Assembly (NCBI RefSeq): GCF_001310955.1
Contig: NZ_BAZX01000017.1
Span: forward strand, 26,928 to 90,927
Length of the DNA stretch: 64,000 nt
Source: Marinifilum fragile JCM 15579
Lineage (GTDB): Bacteria; Bacteroidota; Bacteroidia; Bacteroidales; Marinifilaceae
Direction of reading: 5' to 3'
Part shown: one piece after another, positions 7,572 to 17,106 of the stretch
How the letters are laid out: each line of letters starts with the position of its first letter
Position numbering within the stretch: the stretch's first letter is position 1
The notes under the pieces: generated by a model
Database searches by the model: none
The model's input: only the letters and a program-made list of their open reading frames with translations
What the model was told of the DNA's origin: nothing
Program-made: the position numbers and the translations under genes

Positions 7572-10146
7572 ATGTTCAAAACCTTACTACATAAAACACT
7601 GCTTACCGCACTGCTGATCCTCATGGGAGGATTAGCGGCTGTGGCGCAGCAGTATGTAGTAAAGGGAACAAAGCTTAATTTTAAGGTTGATGAGAATGCT
7701 TCATACAAGTATCATTGGTCGGTAACCAATACTTCGAATGGATCAGTTGCTTATTTGGCATCAACACATTCGAATCGGGAGACTATCAGTTTAACGATCC
7801 TGGTACGTATGAAGTAAAAGTTTATCCTGAAGATTTGGGAACTCATTGTTTCGGAGAAGCACTTACTATGCTTGTTGTGGTAGACGATGCAACTCCAACA
7901 GCAGTATTCGAAGATCTTGAGGTGCCATATGTTTGTGCTAAAAACAATGGTGGGGATACAAATGGCAAGCTTAGTGTAACGGTTAATTATACCGGACCTA
8001 AACCTTGGACATTTAAGTATTCTATTGATAGAGCTCCGGCTGAATTGCCAGAAGGGGCAAATGAAATTTATACCAATTCATTTACTTTTGATTTGGAGAT
8101 TCCGAATACAACGGGTAAAACGCACAGGGCAGAAATATTGCTTGTTGAAGCAAAAACTTTGAGTGGAATAGCGGTTGAGGAAGATTTGGCTAATCAAACA
8201 CTGGAAGTTGATGTAATGGCCCTGCCAAATACTGCATTTGGTGATTACGAACCAGTAATTCAATCTGGAACCATTCAGGCATATACTGCAACCATCGAGA
8301 AGAGTGAAAAATATGAGATTTTTGTTCCATCTGGAGCAACAGTACTCAACGAAAGTACAAGTCGTTTAAGTGATAATTTCCATAGTCAATTGAAGTTTGA
8401 TGTTCAGTGGGCCGTGAAACCAGGAGATTATCAGGTGAAATTGATTGAAAGAAGTGCTTTTGATTGTGCAGGAGATACAGTTTATGCGAATGTTACTGTG
8501 GTTGAATCCTTCTCGGTTAGTTTGGGAGCCGATTTAAGTTTTTGTGAGGGAGAAAGCAGAGTGCTAACACCAGAAATTGACTTCGATGGAACATACACAT
8601 ATTTATGGTCCGATGGATCTGTAAACAATACATTGGAGGTGAGTGAAACAGGTGTTTATTCTGTTACTGTTACCGATGCCAAAACAGGCAAGCAATCATC
8701 GGCATTTGTTAATGTAACGGTTTGGAAAGCTCCAACAGTTGATTTGGGTGCAGATTATCAATTGGCCGATGCAGAGGTGTTAACGCTTGATGCAGGAAAT
8801 GCAGGTGCAGATTATTTATGGTCTACAGGAGAAACGAGTCAAACCATTCAAGTAAACTCAAGTAACATCTATGGTGTAACCGTTACAAATGCTAATGGTT
8901 GTTCGGCTTCCGATGAGGTTGTGATTACAAGTGTGAATGATGTATTTGCAATTGAGTTAGGTAAAGATCAGGATATCTGTGTAGGCGATGAGATTGTTTT
9001 AAATCCTAATCCATCGATTTCTCAGAACTACAACTATTTATGGTCAAATGGGGCAGTTACTTCAACATTAACAGTAAACGAATCTGGAGTTTACTCAGTA
9101 ACCGTGCGCGATGATGTAGGAAATGAGCAAACAGATCAAGTTACGATTACTGTTCATGCATTACCAATTGTTGATTTGGGCGATGATATTGTTTTATTTG
9201 ATGATGAAAGTGCAACACTTGATGCTGGAGATGGTGGCATTGGAGGATCATATGAGTGGTTGCCAAATGGAGAAACAACACAAACCATTACTGTAACAGA
9301 TGAAAATGTATATACTGTTCGGGTTACAAGTGCTCAAGGTTGTGTTGGAACAGATGAAATAAGCGTTACCAAGCGAGAAGGTAAATTTGCCGTTGATTTA
9401 GGTCCTGATATTGATAATGTTTGTTTGGGAGAGAAAATTTATTTGACACCTGAAATTAAAACCAATAATGCAGACTTTGCTGCAACTTATCGCTGGACTC
9501 CTTCTGAATCAACTGATGAGGGAATATATGTTGAAAAGAGCAGTAAATATTGTGTTTATGTGACCGATCAGAATGGAAATACAGAGGAAGATTGTATTGA
9601 GGTTAAGTTTAATCCAACTCCGGAAGTAGACTTGGGAGATGATATTGTATTGGCAAATGGTCAGGTGGTGAATCTGGACGCTGGTGATGATTTTGTATCA
9701 TACATGTGGTATGTTGATACAGATGTTGAAATTAAACCAAGTGAAATCAATCAAGTCATTCAAGTGAGCCAAGCAGGGGAATATCGTGTAGAGGTTACAA
9801 ATAAGTTTGGTTGTATCGGTAGAGATACCATTAATGTATCAACCAATGGAAGTCAATTCAATGTTTATTTGCCAACAGCATTCTCTCCTAATGGCGACAG
9901 TAAAAATGACAAACTGGAGCTTGCAGGTGATGTAGAAGAGGTTGAGACTATGAGTTTGACTATTTATAACAGATTAGGTCATAGAATATTCCAGTCGGTT
10001 CACATGCATCGCAGTAAAGGTGATGGATGGATGGTACCTATAAAGGACAAAATGTGGATATGGATGTTTATGTATATTTCTTGAAAGTTTCCTTTAAGGA
10101 TGGAAGCCAAATGCAAAAACAGGGCAATATTACCTTGTTGAGATAG
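7572..10146 (+). CDS. Modular PKD-like protein with T9SS gliding-type CTD (two apparent frameshifts)
   Basis: Read with two one-base corrections, this is an 858-residue secreted protein. It opens with a signal peptide (cut before Gln26) and the same two-domain unit as the six genes upstream. From about residue 315 come six modules of 70-75 residues, alternating a Cys-containing type (xLGxD...C.GE) with a DLGDDIVL...LDAG type. It ends in a gliding-motility/T9SS CTD (from about 764: VYLPTAFSPNGD, LTIYNRLGHRIFQS, DGTYKGQNVD). The frame is lost at GG 7757-7758 (join YL-GINTFESGDYQF) and again at GG 10029-10030, just before the last third of the CTD; in both places adding one G restores family sequence. 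If the shifts are real, the product is a stub without a sorting signal; base error is more likely. It is the array's only clear T9SS substrate. Confidence 0.8.
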
Positions 10147-10285
10147 ATTTGACTAATCGATTTTTATTGGTGATAGTTTCTCAAATTGATTAGTTATATT
10201 TAAAACGCCAAAATGGAGAGATATTTTGTAAAATTGGATGTTGCTATATCTGGATAATACGTAAATATTACCCATTTTCATGTTT

Positions 10286-10317
10286 TTTGTTTTGAGGGTT
10301 TTATGCCAATATATTTG
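10286..10317 (+). promoter_or_regulatory. Bacteroidota-type promoter for the PorP/SprF-like gene
   Basis: TTTG (10286-10289), a 20-base spacer and TATATTTG (10310-10317) match the TTTG-N19-21-TAnnTTTG consensus closely. This implies the SprF-like gene can be transcribed independently of the array, with a leader of roughly 30 bases. Confidence 0.6.
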
Positions 10318-10356
10318 TGATTTTTAGGGGTAAATGGCAAACCCAAATGAGTGTTT

Positions 10357-11421
10357 ATGAGAAAGAGTATTCTTATTTTCTTATTGATTATAATTTTGGG
10401 GGTTTTTAAACTCTCAGCCCAACGTGTACACTCTTCTCAGTTCTATTCTATTCCATTATTGTTAAATCCGGCTCTTACAGGTAATTCTGATTATAACCTT
10501 CGAGGAGGAATGAATTATCGTAATCAGTGGAATAGTGTTACCATTCCTTTCGTTTCTCAGGCTGTTTTTGTTGATGGTAAATTGTCAACCCAATTGTTAA
10601 GTTCATCGTGGATTGGGGTTGGTGGTATGATCTTTAATGATAAAGCCGGTGATGGGGGATTGAAAACCACCCAGGTAATGTTTGCATCCTCGCTTAACAA
10701 GAGCTTAAATGCTGGGAATACGCTGTTCATACACGCAGGAGCAGGGATTGAAATGATTAATAAATCGGTAGATCTGAGTAAATTAACATTTGGAGAACAA
10801 TTGGAAGGCGGAGAGAATGGAGAGGACTTTATTTCCCAATCACTATTCTATATGGATTTTTCATTGGGGATGCAGATGACTTATTTTAGAGGCAAGACGA
10901 AATATTTTATGGGAACCTCTGTAAGTCATATCAACGAACCAAAGGAATCATTTTATCGATACGAAAGTCAGGATATCAACTACAGTACCAATAATCTTAA
11001 AAGACGATTTGCATGGCATGCAGGTGCCGAAAGTAGGATTAGTCCAAGAATGTATTTCAAGCCTGAAATCATGTATACTACCGAAAAAAATGCCAATGAG
11101 TGGATTGCCGGAGCAAACTTCATGACTCTTTTCGGTAACAAGGGTACAATTTTTCACTATGGAATGTGGTATCGATTTACCCAGGATATAATTCCAGCAT
11201 TTGGTTACGAGAGAAAACGATTAAAAATCATGCTAACCTATGACATCAACGTATCGGATTTGCAGGTAGCATCATCCAGTAGAGGAGGTTTAGAAGTGTC
11301 CTTAACCTACAACTATAACTATTCAAATCCAAGAGAAATTCGCAAACTAAAACGTCGCCAAAAAGTGAAGAAACTTGGCGATAAGGCCATTTCATGTCCG
11401 AAGTTTTCGCACGAAGACTAA
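10357..11421 (+). CDS. PorP/SprF family type IX secretion outer-membrane protein
   Basis: The 354-residue protein has a signal peptide cut after KLSA before Gln, then the family hallmark segment SQFYSIPLLLNPALTG and repeated amphipathic strands (GGMNYRNQW, VDGKLST, SWIGVGGM) expected of an outer-membrane barrel. I chose ATG 10357 over an in-frame GTG two codons earlier. PorP/SprF proteins are typically encoded directly after type-B CTD proteins and help their secretion or attachment; SprF does so for the adhesin SprB in Flavobacterium. That arrangement is present here. The C-terminal 30 residues are basic (KLKRRQKVKKL) and look like a periplasmic or surface tail. The partner assignment is inference from order. 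Confidence 0.88.
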   Translation: MRKSILIFLLIIILGVFKLSAQRVHSSQFYSIPLLLNPALTGNSDYNLRGGMNYRNQWNSVTIPFVSQAVFVDGKLSTQLLSSSWIGVGGMIFNDKAGDGGLKTTQVMFASSLNKSLNAGNTLFIHAGAGIEMINKSVDLSKLTFGEQLEGGENGEDFISQSLFYMDFSLGMQMTYFRGKTKYFMGTSVSHINEPKESFYRYESQDINYSTNNLKRRFAWHAGAESRISPRMYFKPEIMYTTEKNANEWIAGANFMTLFGNKGTIFHYGMWYRFTQDIIPAFGYERKRLKIMLTYDINVSDLQVASSSRGGLEVSLTYNYNYSNPREIRKLKRRQKVKKLGDKAISCPKFSHED

Positions 11422-11470
11422 AAATTAATTAGTAATGATCAATGAATAATCAAGATGTATTGTTGATTCA

Positions 11471-12184
11471 CTACATTCGGTCTTTCTTAATATACTCTTT
11501 CTTTTTCTTTATTGCCGTTTTTCCTTCCACAACAATTACAATTTCACCTTTAACGGTTTTTGAGCTAAAAAGAGCAATCAATTCAGCAAGTGTGCCTCTT
11601 GCATTCTCTTCATGTAGTTTGGTCAACTCTCTCGAAACAGAAGCTTTTCTTTCCTCGCCAAATACTTCGGCAAATTGCTGCAGGGTTTTTACCAATCGAT
11701 GAGGCGACTCATAAAAAATCATGGTTCTGCTTTCTTCCGCCAATTCATTTAGCTTTCCTTGTCTTCCCTTCTTTTGAGGAAGAAATCCTTCAAAGCAAAA
11801 CCTGTCATTAGGCAATCCAGAGTTTACCAAAGCAGGAACAAAAGCTGTTGCACCAGGTAAACATTCCACTTCAATTCCTTGCTCAACGCAATGTTTAACC
11901 AGGAAATAACCAGGATCCGATATTGCGGGTGTGCCTGCATCAGATATCAGGGCAATCGATTCGCCAGCCAAAATTCTATTGGCAATATTTTCGGAGGTTT
12001 TGTGTTCGTTAAACTTATGATGAGACAAAAGAGGCTTGCTAATTTCGTAGTGTTTTAAAAGAAACCCAGACGTTCTGGTGTCTTCTGCCAAAATTAAATC
12101 GACATTTTTTAAAGTATTAACGGATCGTATGGTCATATCCTCCAAATTTCCGATTGGAGTTGGGATTAAGTATAATTTTGACAT
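11471..12184 (-). CDS. rsmI: 16S rRNA (cytidine-1402-2'-O)-methyltransferase RsmI
   Basis: The 237-residue protein starts YLIPTPIGNLEDMT, the typical RsmI N-terminus, followed by LAEDTRTSGFLLKHY, LISDAGTPAISDPG and CLPGATAFVPALVNSGLP. These are SAM-binding and family motifs of the tetrapyrrole-methylase fold. It methylates the 2'-OH of C1402 in 16S rRNA in the cytosol, supporting decoding fidelity. Length is slightly short for the family but includes the usual Lys-rich end. It follows an uncharacterised gene by 3 bp on the same strand, so the two are probably co-transcribed. Confidence 0.93.
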   Translation of the reverse strand: MSKLYLIPTPIGNLEDMTIRSVNTLKNVDLILAEDTRTSGFLLKHYEISKPLLSHHKFNEHKTSENIANRILAGESIALISDAGTPAISDPGYFLVKHCVEQGIEVECLPGATAFVPALVNSGLPNDRFCFEGFLPQKKGRQGKLNELAEESRTMIFYESPHRLVKTLQQFAEVFGEERKASVSRELTKLHEENARGTLAELIALFSSKTVKGEIVIVVEGKTAIKKKKEYIKKDRM

Positions 12185-12187
12185 TTC

Positions 12188-12838
12188 TTAGAATTTTCTT
12201 TTAGTAAGTTCCATAAACTGAATTACCGTAGGATTTTCGAAATCCCAATTGGTGTTGTGTTTAAAGTGTTCCTCAATAACACTAATATTGCTTGTTTCGT
12301 TAATGAATTTGATACTGGAATTGTATGCTTCCGTATTGTTTTCAAACAGTTCGCGAATAAATAAAAAACGATCGTTAATACCAATTGCAGTTTGAATATC
12401 GCTAAGCTTGTTATTGATTAATTTTTCACCAATTACCTTTGTCGATCTATTTTGCAGTTGGTCGTTTAATATTTCTTCAGTATCAACTTTTTCATTTTCC
12501 GAATTTTCAGAGGCAGTTACCACTGTTTCAGCTTTTATTTCTACAGTTTCTTTAATTACCTCGGTAATTTTTTCCTGTTTTACTTCATGATGAATCATTT
12601 CGGATACATTACTTTCAGTACTTGGCAACTCTACTTTTTCTTCTTTGGGAATTGAAGCATTTACTTTAGAAAAACCATCCTTCATGAATTCAAATTCTTT
12701 TGAAAGGCTTTCAATTCGGTCCGACAAAAGATTCAAACCTTTACTCAAATCATCAGGATTGTTCTTGAAATGATTCAAAAGATTCTGAATTTCCTCTGTT
12801 TTATTTTGGAGCAGCTGAAGTAGTAATTTATGATCCAT
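12188..12838 (-). CDS. Conserved hypothetical protein, putative coiled coil
   Basis: I do not recognise a named family. The 216-residue protein has no signal peptide or membrane segment. The first 75 residues are amphipathic helix with Leu/Ile spacing suggesting a coiled coil (LLQLLQNKTEEIQNLL). Residues about 75-125 are an acidic Glu/Val/Thr-rich linker of low complexity. The last 90 residues form a compact helical domain (DIQTAIGINDRFLFIRELF, ending FMELTKRKF) that I believe recurs in uncharacterised Bacteroidota proteins. It lies 3 bp upstream of rsmI. A cytosolic scaffold or regulator is possible, but nothing in the sequence fixes a role. Confidence 0.7.
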   Translation of the reverse strand: MDHKLLLQLLQNKTEEIQNLLNHFKNNPDDLSKGLNLLSDRIESLSKEFEFMKDGFSKVNASIPKEEKVELPSTESNVSEMIHHEVKQEKITEVIKETVEIKAETVVTASENSENEKVDTEEILNDQLQNRSTKVIGEKLINNKLSDIQTAIGINDRFLFIRELFENNTEAYNSSIKFINETSNISVIEEHFKHNTNWDFENPTVIQFMELTKRKF

Positions 12839-12948
12839 GTTAATGAATTAAAGCAGTTAATAAGCCAATTTTTGATTTAAATTAACTCTATACAAAGAAA
12901 CGAGATTTTTTTGATTTGATTGTTTTCTCTCGGCTAAGATTCTTTTCC

Positions 12949-12956
12949 TATTTTTG
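12949..12956 (+). promoter_or_regulatory. Possible -7 element ahead of tdk
   Basis: TATTTTTG fits TAnnTTTG. The nearest upstream TTG lies about 26 bases away, longer than the usual spacing, so the match is partial. The leader to tdk would be about 120 bases. Confidence 0.3.
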
Positions 12957-13082
12957 TATATCGATGTAACAACCATTTGAATTTTTAAATAATCGCATTA
13001 TAATACCATTTGCACATTGAGTGCTTTTAAAAGCAATTGGAACTCAATGAAAAGTGGTGTAAAACTACCTAAACTATAATAG

Positions 13083-13673
13083 ATGTTTCTTGAAAATGAT
13101 ATAAACAGAGCTGGTCGACAGGGATGGATTGAGGTGATTGTAGGTTCGATGTTTTCTGGTAAAACAGAAGAGTTAATCCGTCGCTTGAATCGTGCTAAGA
13201 TTGCGCAACAAAAAGTAGAAATTTTTAAACCTCACATCGATGTTCGTTACTCCGAAGATGAGGTGGTTTCGCATAATGAAAACTCTATTCGATCAACTCC
13301 GGTAGAAACCTCTGCTAATATTTTACTATTGGCCAGCAATGTTGATGTTGTTGGAATTGATGAAGCACAATTTTTCGATGAAGGCTTATCTGATGTTTGT
13401 AACGAATTGGCAAACCAGGGTGTAAGAGTAATTGTAGCAGGTTTGGATATGGATTTTAAAGGAAACCCATTCGGTCCGATTCCAAGCTTAATGGCTCGTG
13501 CTGAATATGTAACCAAAGTTCATGCAATTTGTATGCGCTGTGGAAGTTTGGCCAATTATTCTCACAGATTATCCGAAGCTGAGAAATTGGTTTTGCTTGG
13601 AGAAAAGGACGAGTACGAACCACTTTGTAGGGAGTGCTACACCAAAGCAATTAATCATTCAGAAAAAAAATAG
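13083..13673 (+). CDS. tdk: Thymidine kinase (type II, TK1-like)
   Basis: The 196-residue enzyme phosphorylates thymidine to dTMP in the salvage pathway. The P-loop is [14 protein letters not shown] (about residues 22-35), the Walker-B-like segment is [13 protein letters not shown] with the catalytic Glu, and the lasso/zinc region contains CMRCG and the later CREC pair that form a structural zinc site. Length and motif order are standard for type II enzymes. It is 42 bp upstream of murF-alr on the same strand. Confidence 0.95.
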   Translation: MFLENDINRAGRQGWIEVIVGSMFSGKTEELIRRLNRAKIAQQKVEIFKPHIDVRYSEDEVVSHNENSIRSTPVETSANILLLASNVDVVGIDEAQFFDEGLSDVCNELANQGVRVIVAGLDMDFKGNPFGPIPSLMARAEYVTKVHAICMRCGSLANYSHRLSEAEKLVLLGEKDEYEPLCRECYTKAINHSEKK

Positions 13674-13715
13674 AATTTTTCAAAAAAACAAGACACTTAT
13701 TCAAAGCCTTCTTAT

Positions 13716-16187
13716 ATGAGATCTGAGCAATTGTATTCCATAGGATTGATAGCCCAAATTACTGGTGGGAAACTAATTGGCAATGCCGATTTTGAAATTC
13801 AATCCATATCAATTGACAGCAGATCTTTATATCTGCCTGAGGAAACTGTGTTTTTTGCCATTGTGGGCGATCGCCACGACGGTCATAAATACATCTCGGA
13901 TTTGTACCAGAAAGGCGTTCGTGCTTTTGTAATCAGTAATAATGAATTAGACTTCAGCAAATATGCAAATGCCTCCTTTGTTCTTGTAGAGGATACATTA
14001 AAAGCGCTTCAGACACTTACTGCCAGACATCGTGAGCATTTCAATTCTCCCGTTATCGGAATCACCGGAAGCAATGGAAAAACCATTGTAAAGGAGTGGT
14101 TGAATCAGGTTTTGCAGAATACTCACAAGGTGGTTCGTAGCCCCAAAAGCTACAACTCCCAGGTTGGTGTGCCATTATCGGTATGGAATCTGAATTCCAA
14201 TGCGAATTTGGGGATTTTTGAGGCGGGAATTTCTCAACCCGAAGAAATGCACAAACTGGCTGAAATTATTCAACCAAGCATCGGGGTATTTACGCATCTT
14301 GGCCAAGCTCATCGCGAAAATTTCGAGGACAAACAGCATTTGTTATCCGAAAAGTTAAAGTTGTTTGCAACTTGTAAAAAAGTGGTGTATTGTTCGGATG
14401 ATGCTTTGGTGGTGAATTCTTTTGTGGTAAATCTTGAACCCAATCAGAAGCAATATACCTGGGCCAGAAACAAGCATGCCTTTTGCAGAGTTTTAAAGGA
14501 GGTACAGAAAGGCAAGCATACCCATATCACCATTCAGGTTGGGAAAAATACCAGCGAGTTTACAATTCCTTTTACCGATCGTGCATCTGTAGATAATGCC
14601 ATTACTACCTATGTTACCGCATTGGTACTGGGCGTTGACGAATGGGGTTTGAAACAGGAAATGCTAAAGCTTGAACCAGTTGCCATGCGACTGGAAATTA
14701 AAGAAGGTTTTGGCAATTGTACCTTAATAAACGATTATTATAATTCGGATTTGGGATCACTCGAGATAGCTATTGATTTAATGAATCAACAGCAACCCGA
14801 TAAGAAAAAATGTATCATCCTGTCGGATATCTACCAATCGGGATACACCGATAAAAGATTATACAGGGCTGTGGCCAAGTTGGTTGCCAAACAAAAAATC
14901 GATCGCATCATTGGCATTGGTGAGCGCATATCCTTGCAGACCGATTTGTTTGGCGATAATGCAGTATTCTATAAGGATACCGATTTGTTTCTATCGCAAT
15001 TTAATCGAAGCAAGTTCCAAGATGAGGTAATCCTGATAAAAGGAGCCAGGGATTTTCACTTCGAGCGAATATCAAATGCCTTACAATTTAAAGCACACAG
15101 AACGGTTCTCGAGGTCGATTTAAATGCCATGGTGCACAATCTGAATTATTTCAGATCGCTGCTTAAACCGCAAACCAAGCTTACTGTAATGGTAAAGGCA
15201 TTCTCCTACGGAAGCGGATCGGTAGAAATTGCCAATCTTCTGCAATACCATAGGGTCGATTACCTGGCAGTGGCCATTGCTGACGAGGGAGTGGAGCTTC
15301 GAAATGCAGGAATCAACATCCCAATTATTGTGATGAATCCCGAGCCGCATAGTTTCGAAACCATGATTGAGTACAATCTGGAACCCGAAATCTATAACCT
15401 GAAAATATTGCACGAATTCCAGCAGGCTTTGCGTAAAAATGTGGTCAAAAATTATCCCATTCACATAAAGCTCGATACCGGAATGCATCGCATGGGTTTT
15501 ATGGAGTTGGAGCTCGACGATTTAATTGCCCAAATCCAGAATAACGATCATTTCTATATCCGATCGGTATTTTCGCATTTGGCTGGTGCCGACGAGGAGC
15601 AACACGACGATTACACCCGTTATCAAATACAACTGTTCAAGCAATGGAGCGATAAGATTCGCCAGAACTTTTCTTATACAATCGATCGTCATGTGCTAAA
15701 CTCGGCGGGAATTGAACGTTTTGCCGATGCGCAATTCGAGATGGTGCGCCTGGGCATTGGTTTGTATGGGGTAAGTGCAGTGCATCAGGATAAGCTGATG
15801 AATGTAAGTACTCTTAAAACCACCATCTCGCAAATTAAAACCGTATCGAAAGAAAATACCATTGGTTACGGGCGCAAAGGTGTGCTCGAAAAAGATGCCC
15901 GCATAGGCGTTATTCCAATTGGTTATGCCGATGGTTTCAGCCGCAAGTTAAGCAATGGCCTTGGCAAGGTGTTGGTAAACGGCAAGCTTTGCCCTGTGGT
16001 GGGCAATGTGTGCATGGACATGAGCATGATAGACCTTAGCGATGTGGAAGCCAGGGAAGGCGACGCGGTTACCATTTTTGGCAACGATTATCCGGTAAGC
16101 CAAATGGCCGAGCAGCTCGATACCATTCCTTACGAAATACTTACTACCGTTTCGCGCCGCGTGAAACGCATTTACCTACAGGAATAA
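13716..16187 (+). CDS. Bifunctional MurF (UDP-MurNAc-tripeptide:D-Ala-D-Ala ligase) / alanine racemase
   Basis: An 823-residue fusion joins two steps of peptidoglycan precursor synthesis. Residues about 1-455 are MurF: the ATP-binding loop is GITGSNGKTIVKEWL, followed by the Mur central-domain motif FEAGISQPEEM. Residues about 456-823 are alanine racemase: the PLP-Lys lies in VMVKAFSYGSGS, a DTGMHRMGF motif follows, and the second catalytic Tyr is in TIGYGRKG. In many MurF enzymes the loop reads GKTTTK; here it is GKTIVK, as seen in the fused form. The fusion is common in Bacteroidota and supplies D-Ala beside the ligase that uses the dipeptide. The 3' third is visibly richer in G+C than the rest of the gene. 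Confidence 0.95.
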   Translation: MRSEQLYSIGLIAQITGGKLIGNADFEIQSISIDSRSLYLPEETVFFAIVGDRHDGHKYISDLYQKGVRAFVISNNELDFSKYANASFVLVEDTLKALQTLTARHREHFNSPVIGITGSNGKTIVKEWLNQVLQNTHKVVRSPKSYNSQVGVPLSVWNLNSNANLGIFEAGISQPEEMHKLAEIIQPSIGVFTHLGQAHRENFEDKQHLLSEKLKLFATCKKVVYCSDDALVVNSFVVNLEPNQKQYTWARNKHAFCRVLKEVQKGKHTHITIQVGKNTSEFTIPFTDRASVDNAITTYVTALVLGVDEWGLKQEMLKLEPVAMRLEIKEGFGNCTLINDYYNSDLGSLEIAIDLMNQQQPDKKKCIILSDIYQSGYTDKRLYRAVAKLVAKQKIDRIIGIGERISLQTDLFGDNAVFYKDTDLFLSQFNRSKFQDEVILIKGARDFHFERISNALQFKAHRTVLEVDLNAMVHNLNYFRSLLKPQTKLTVMVKAFSYGSGSVEIANLLQYHRVDYLAVAIADEGVELRNAGINIPIIVMNPEPHSFETMIEYNLEPEIYNLKILHEFQQALRKNVVKNYPIHIKLDTGMHRMGFMELELDDLIAQIQNNDHFYIRSVFSHLAGADEEQHDDYTRYQIQLFKQWSDKIRQNFSYTIDRHVLNSAGIERFADAQFEMVRLGIGLYGVSAVHQDKLMNVSTLKTTISQIKTVSKENTIGYGRKGVLEKDARIGVIPIGYADGFSRKLSNGLGKVLVNGKLCPVVGNVCMDMSMIDLSDVEAREGDAVTIFGNDYPVSQMAEQLDTIPYEILTTVSRRVKRIYLQE

Positions 16188-16192
16188 AAAAA

Positions 16193-16214
16193 GAGGCGCT
16201 GTTTCCAACGCCTC
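16193..16214. terminator. Bidirectional intrinsic terminator between murF-alr and the Crp-like gene
   Basis: GAGGCG (16193-16198) pairs with CGCCTC (16209-16214) around a 10-base loop. A run of A precedes it on the + strand, giving a run of U on the minus-strand transcript, so it serves the Crp-like gene best. Confidence 0.6.
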
Positions 16215-16234
16215 CCCAATATTGTTTTTAAATG

Positions 16235-16951
16235 TTAACCTAATTTACTGATTCTATCAAGGCGCACCTTGTCTAGTATTTTAATTTTTCTTCCGTCAAT
16301 GGCAATAACACCTTCGCTGGCAAATGTCGATAATGTGCGAATTGCATTCGAAGTTGTCATGTTCGATAGGTTTGCAATATCTTCTCTCGATAAGTAAACC
16401 TTAATGGTTGCTTCGTCTTCCTCAAATCCGTATGTATCACGAAGGAATAATAATGATTCAGCCAATCTACCGCGAATGTGCTTTTGGGTAAGTGTAATGG
16501 TTCTGTTGTTCGAGAATCCAAGCTCGGTTGACAAGGAACGAATAATACTTAATGCCAATTCAGCATTCGAACGAAGTAGTTTTAGAATTAAGTCGTAGCT
16601 AACTGTGCAGGTAATCGAATCTTCGATAGCAACTGCCGATGCAATATTGTTTTCTTCGGCAAATAAAGCTCGGTATCCAATAAAACCAATTGGTTTAGCC
16701 ATACGAACGATTTGTTCACGTCCACCAACTCCTTCTTTAAAAATTTTAACTTTCCCTTCCGATAAACAAATTAACCCAATAGGTCTTTCACCTTCTTTGT
16801 AAATGTATTCGCCTTTCTTGAAAAAAGAGCAAGTCATATTGGACTTCAGTTCTTCTTTCTCTACCGGAGTAAGAACATTAAATACAGAGTTAGGGTTATT
16901 AATTACTTCTCCACAAATCGTCTCTCTTGACTTTCTTTCATTCTCAATCAT
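16235..16951 (-). CDS. Crp/Fnr family transcriptional regulator
   Basis: The 238-residue protein has an N-terminal cyclic-nucleotide-binding fold (about 30-150; FKKGEYIYKEGERPIGLICL and a glycine-rich turn) and a C-terminal winged helix (about 160-235; YLSREDIANLSNMTTSNAIRTL is the recognition region). The four-cysteine pattern of oxygen-sensing Fnr is not evident, and the cAMP-binding Arg/Ser motif is not clear, so the ligand is unknown. It is monocistronic and convergent with murF-alr. A TACATTTG element lies upstream on its strand at 17005-17012. Confidence 0.88.
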   Translation of the reverse strand: MIENERKSRETICGEVINNPNSVFNVLTPVEKEELKSNMTCSFFKKGEYIYKEGERPIGLICLSEGKVKIFKEGVGGREQIVRMAKPIGFIGYRALFAEENNIASAVAIEDSITCTVSYDLILKLLRSNAELALSIIRSLSTELGFSNNRTITLTQKHIRGRLAESLLFLRDTYGFEEDEATIKVYLSREDIANLSNMTTSNAIRTLSTFASEGVIAIDGRKIKILDKVRLDRISKLG

Positions 16952-17106
16952 TACAATAATCGGATATGGTTATAAAAAATATACTTGCATGTTGTAAAAC
17001 AGTTCAAATGTATATAAATGAATTTAAATGGGAAAACGAATAGAGAAAAATATCGTTATTTAGACGATGTTCGACAGCATACGTTTTTGTAGGTGTTTCT
17101 ACCCAT

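Noticed and set aside
7572..7817. A separate 81-residue short secreted protein at the start of the CTD protein
   Set aside because: It joins the next frame at GG 7757-7758 with family-like sequence on both sides, so it is the front of one gene.
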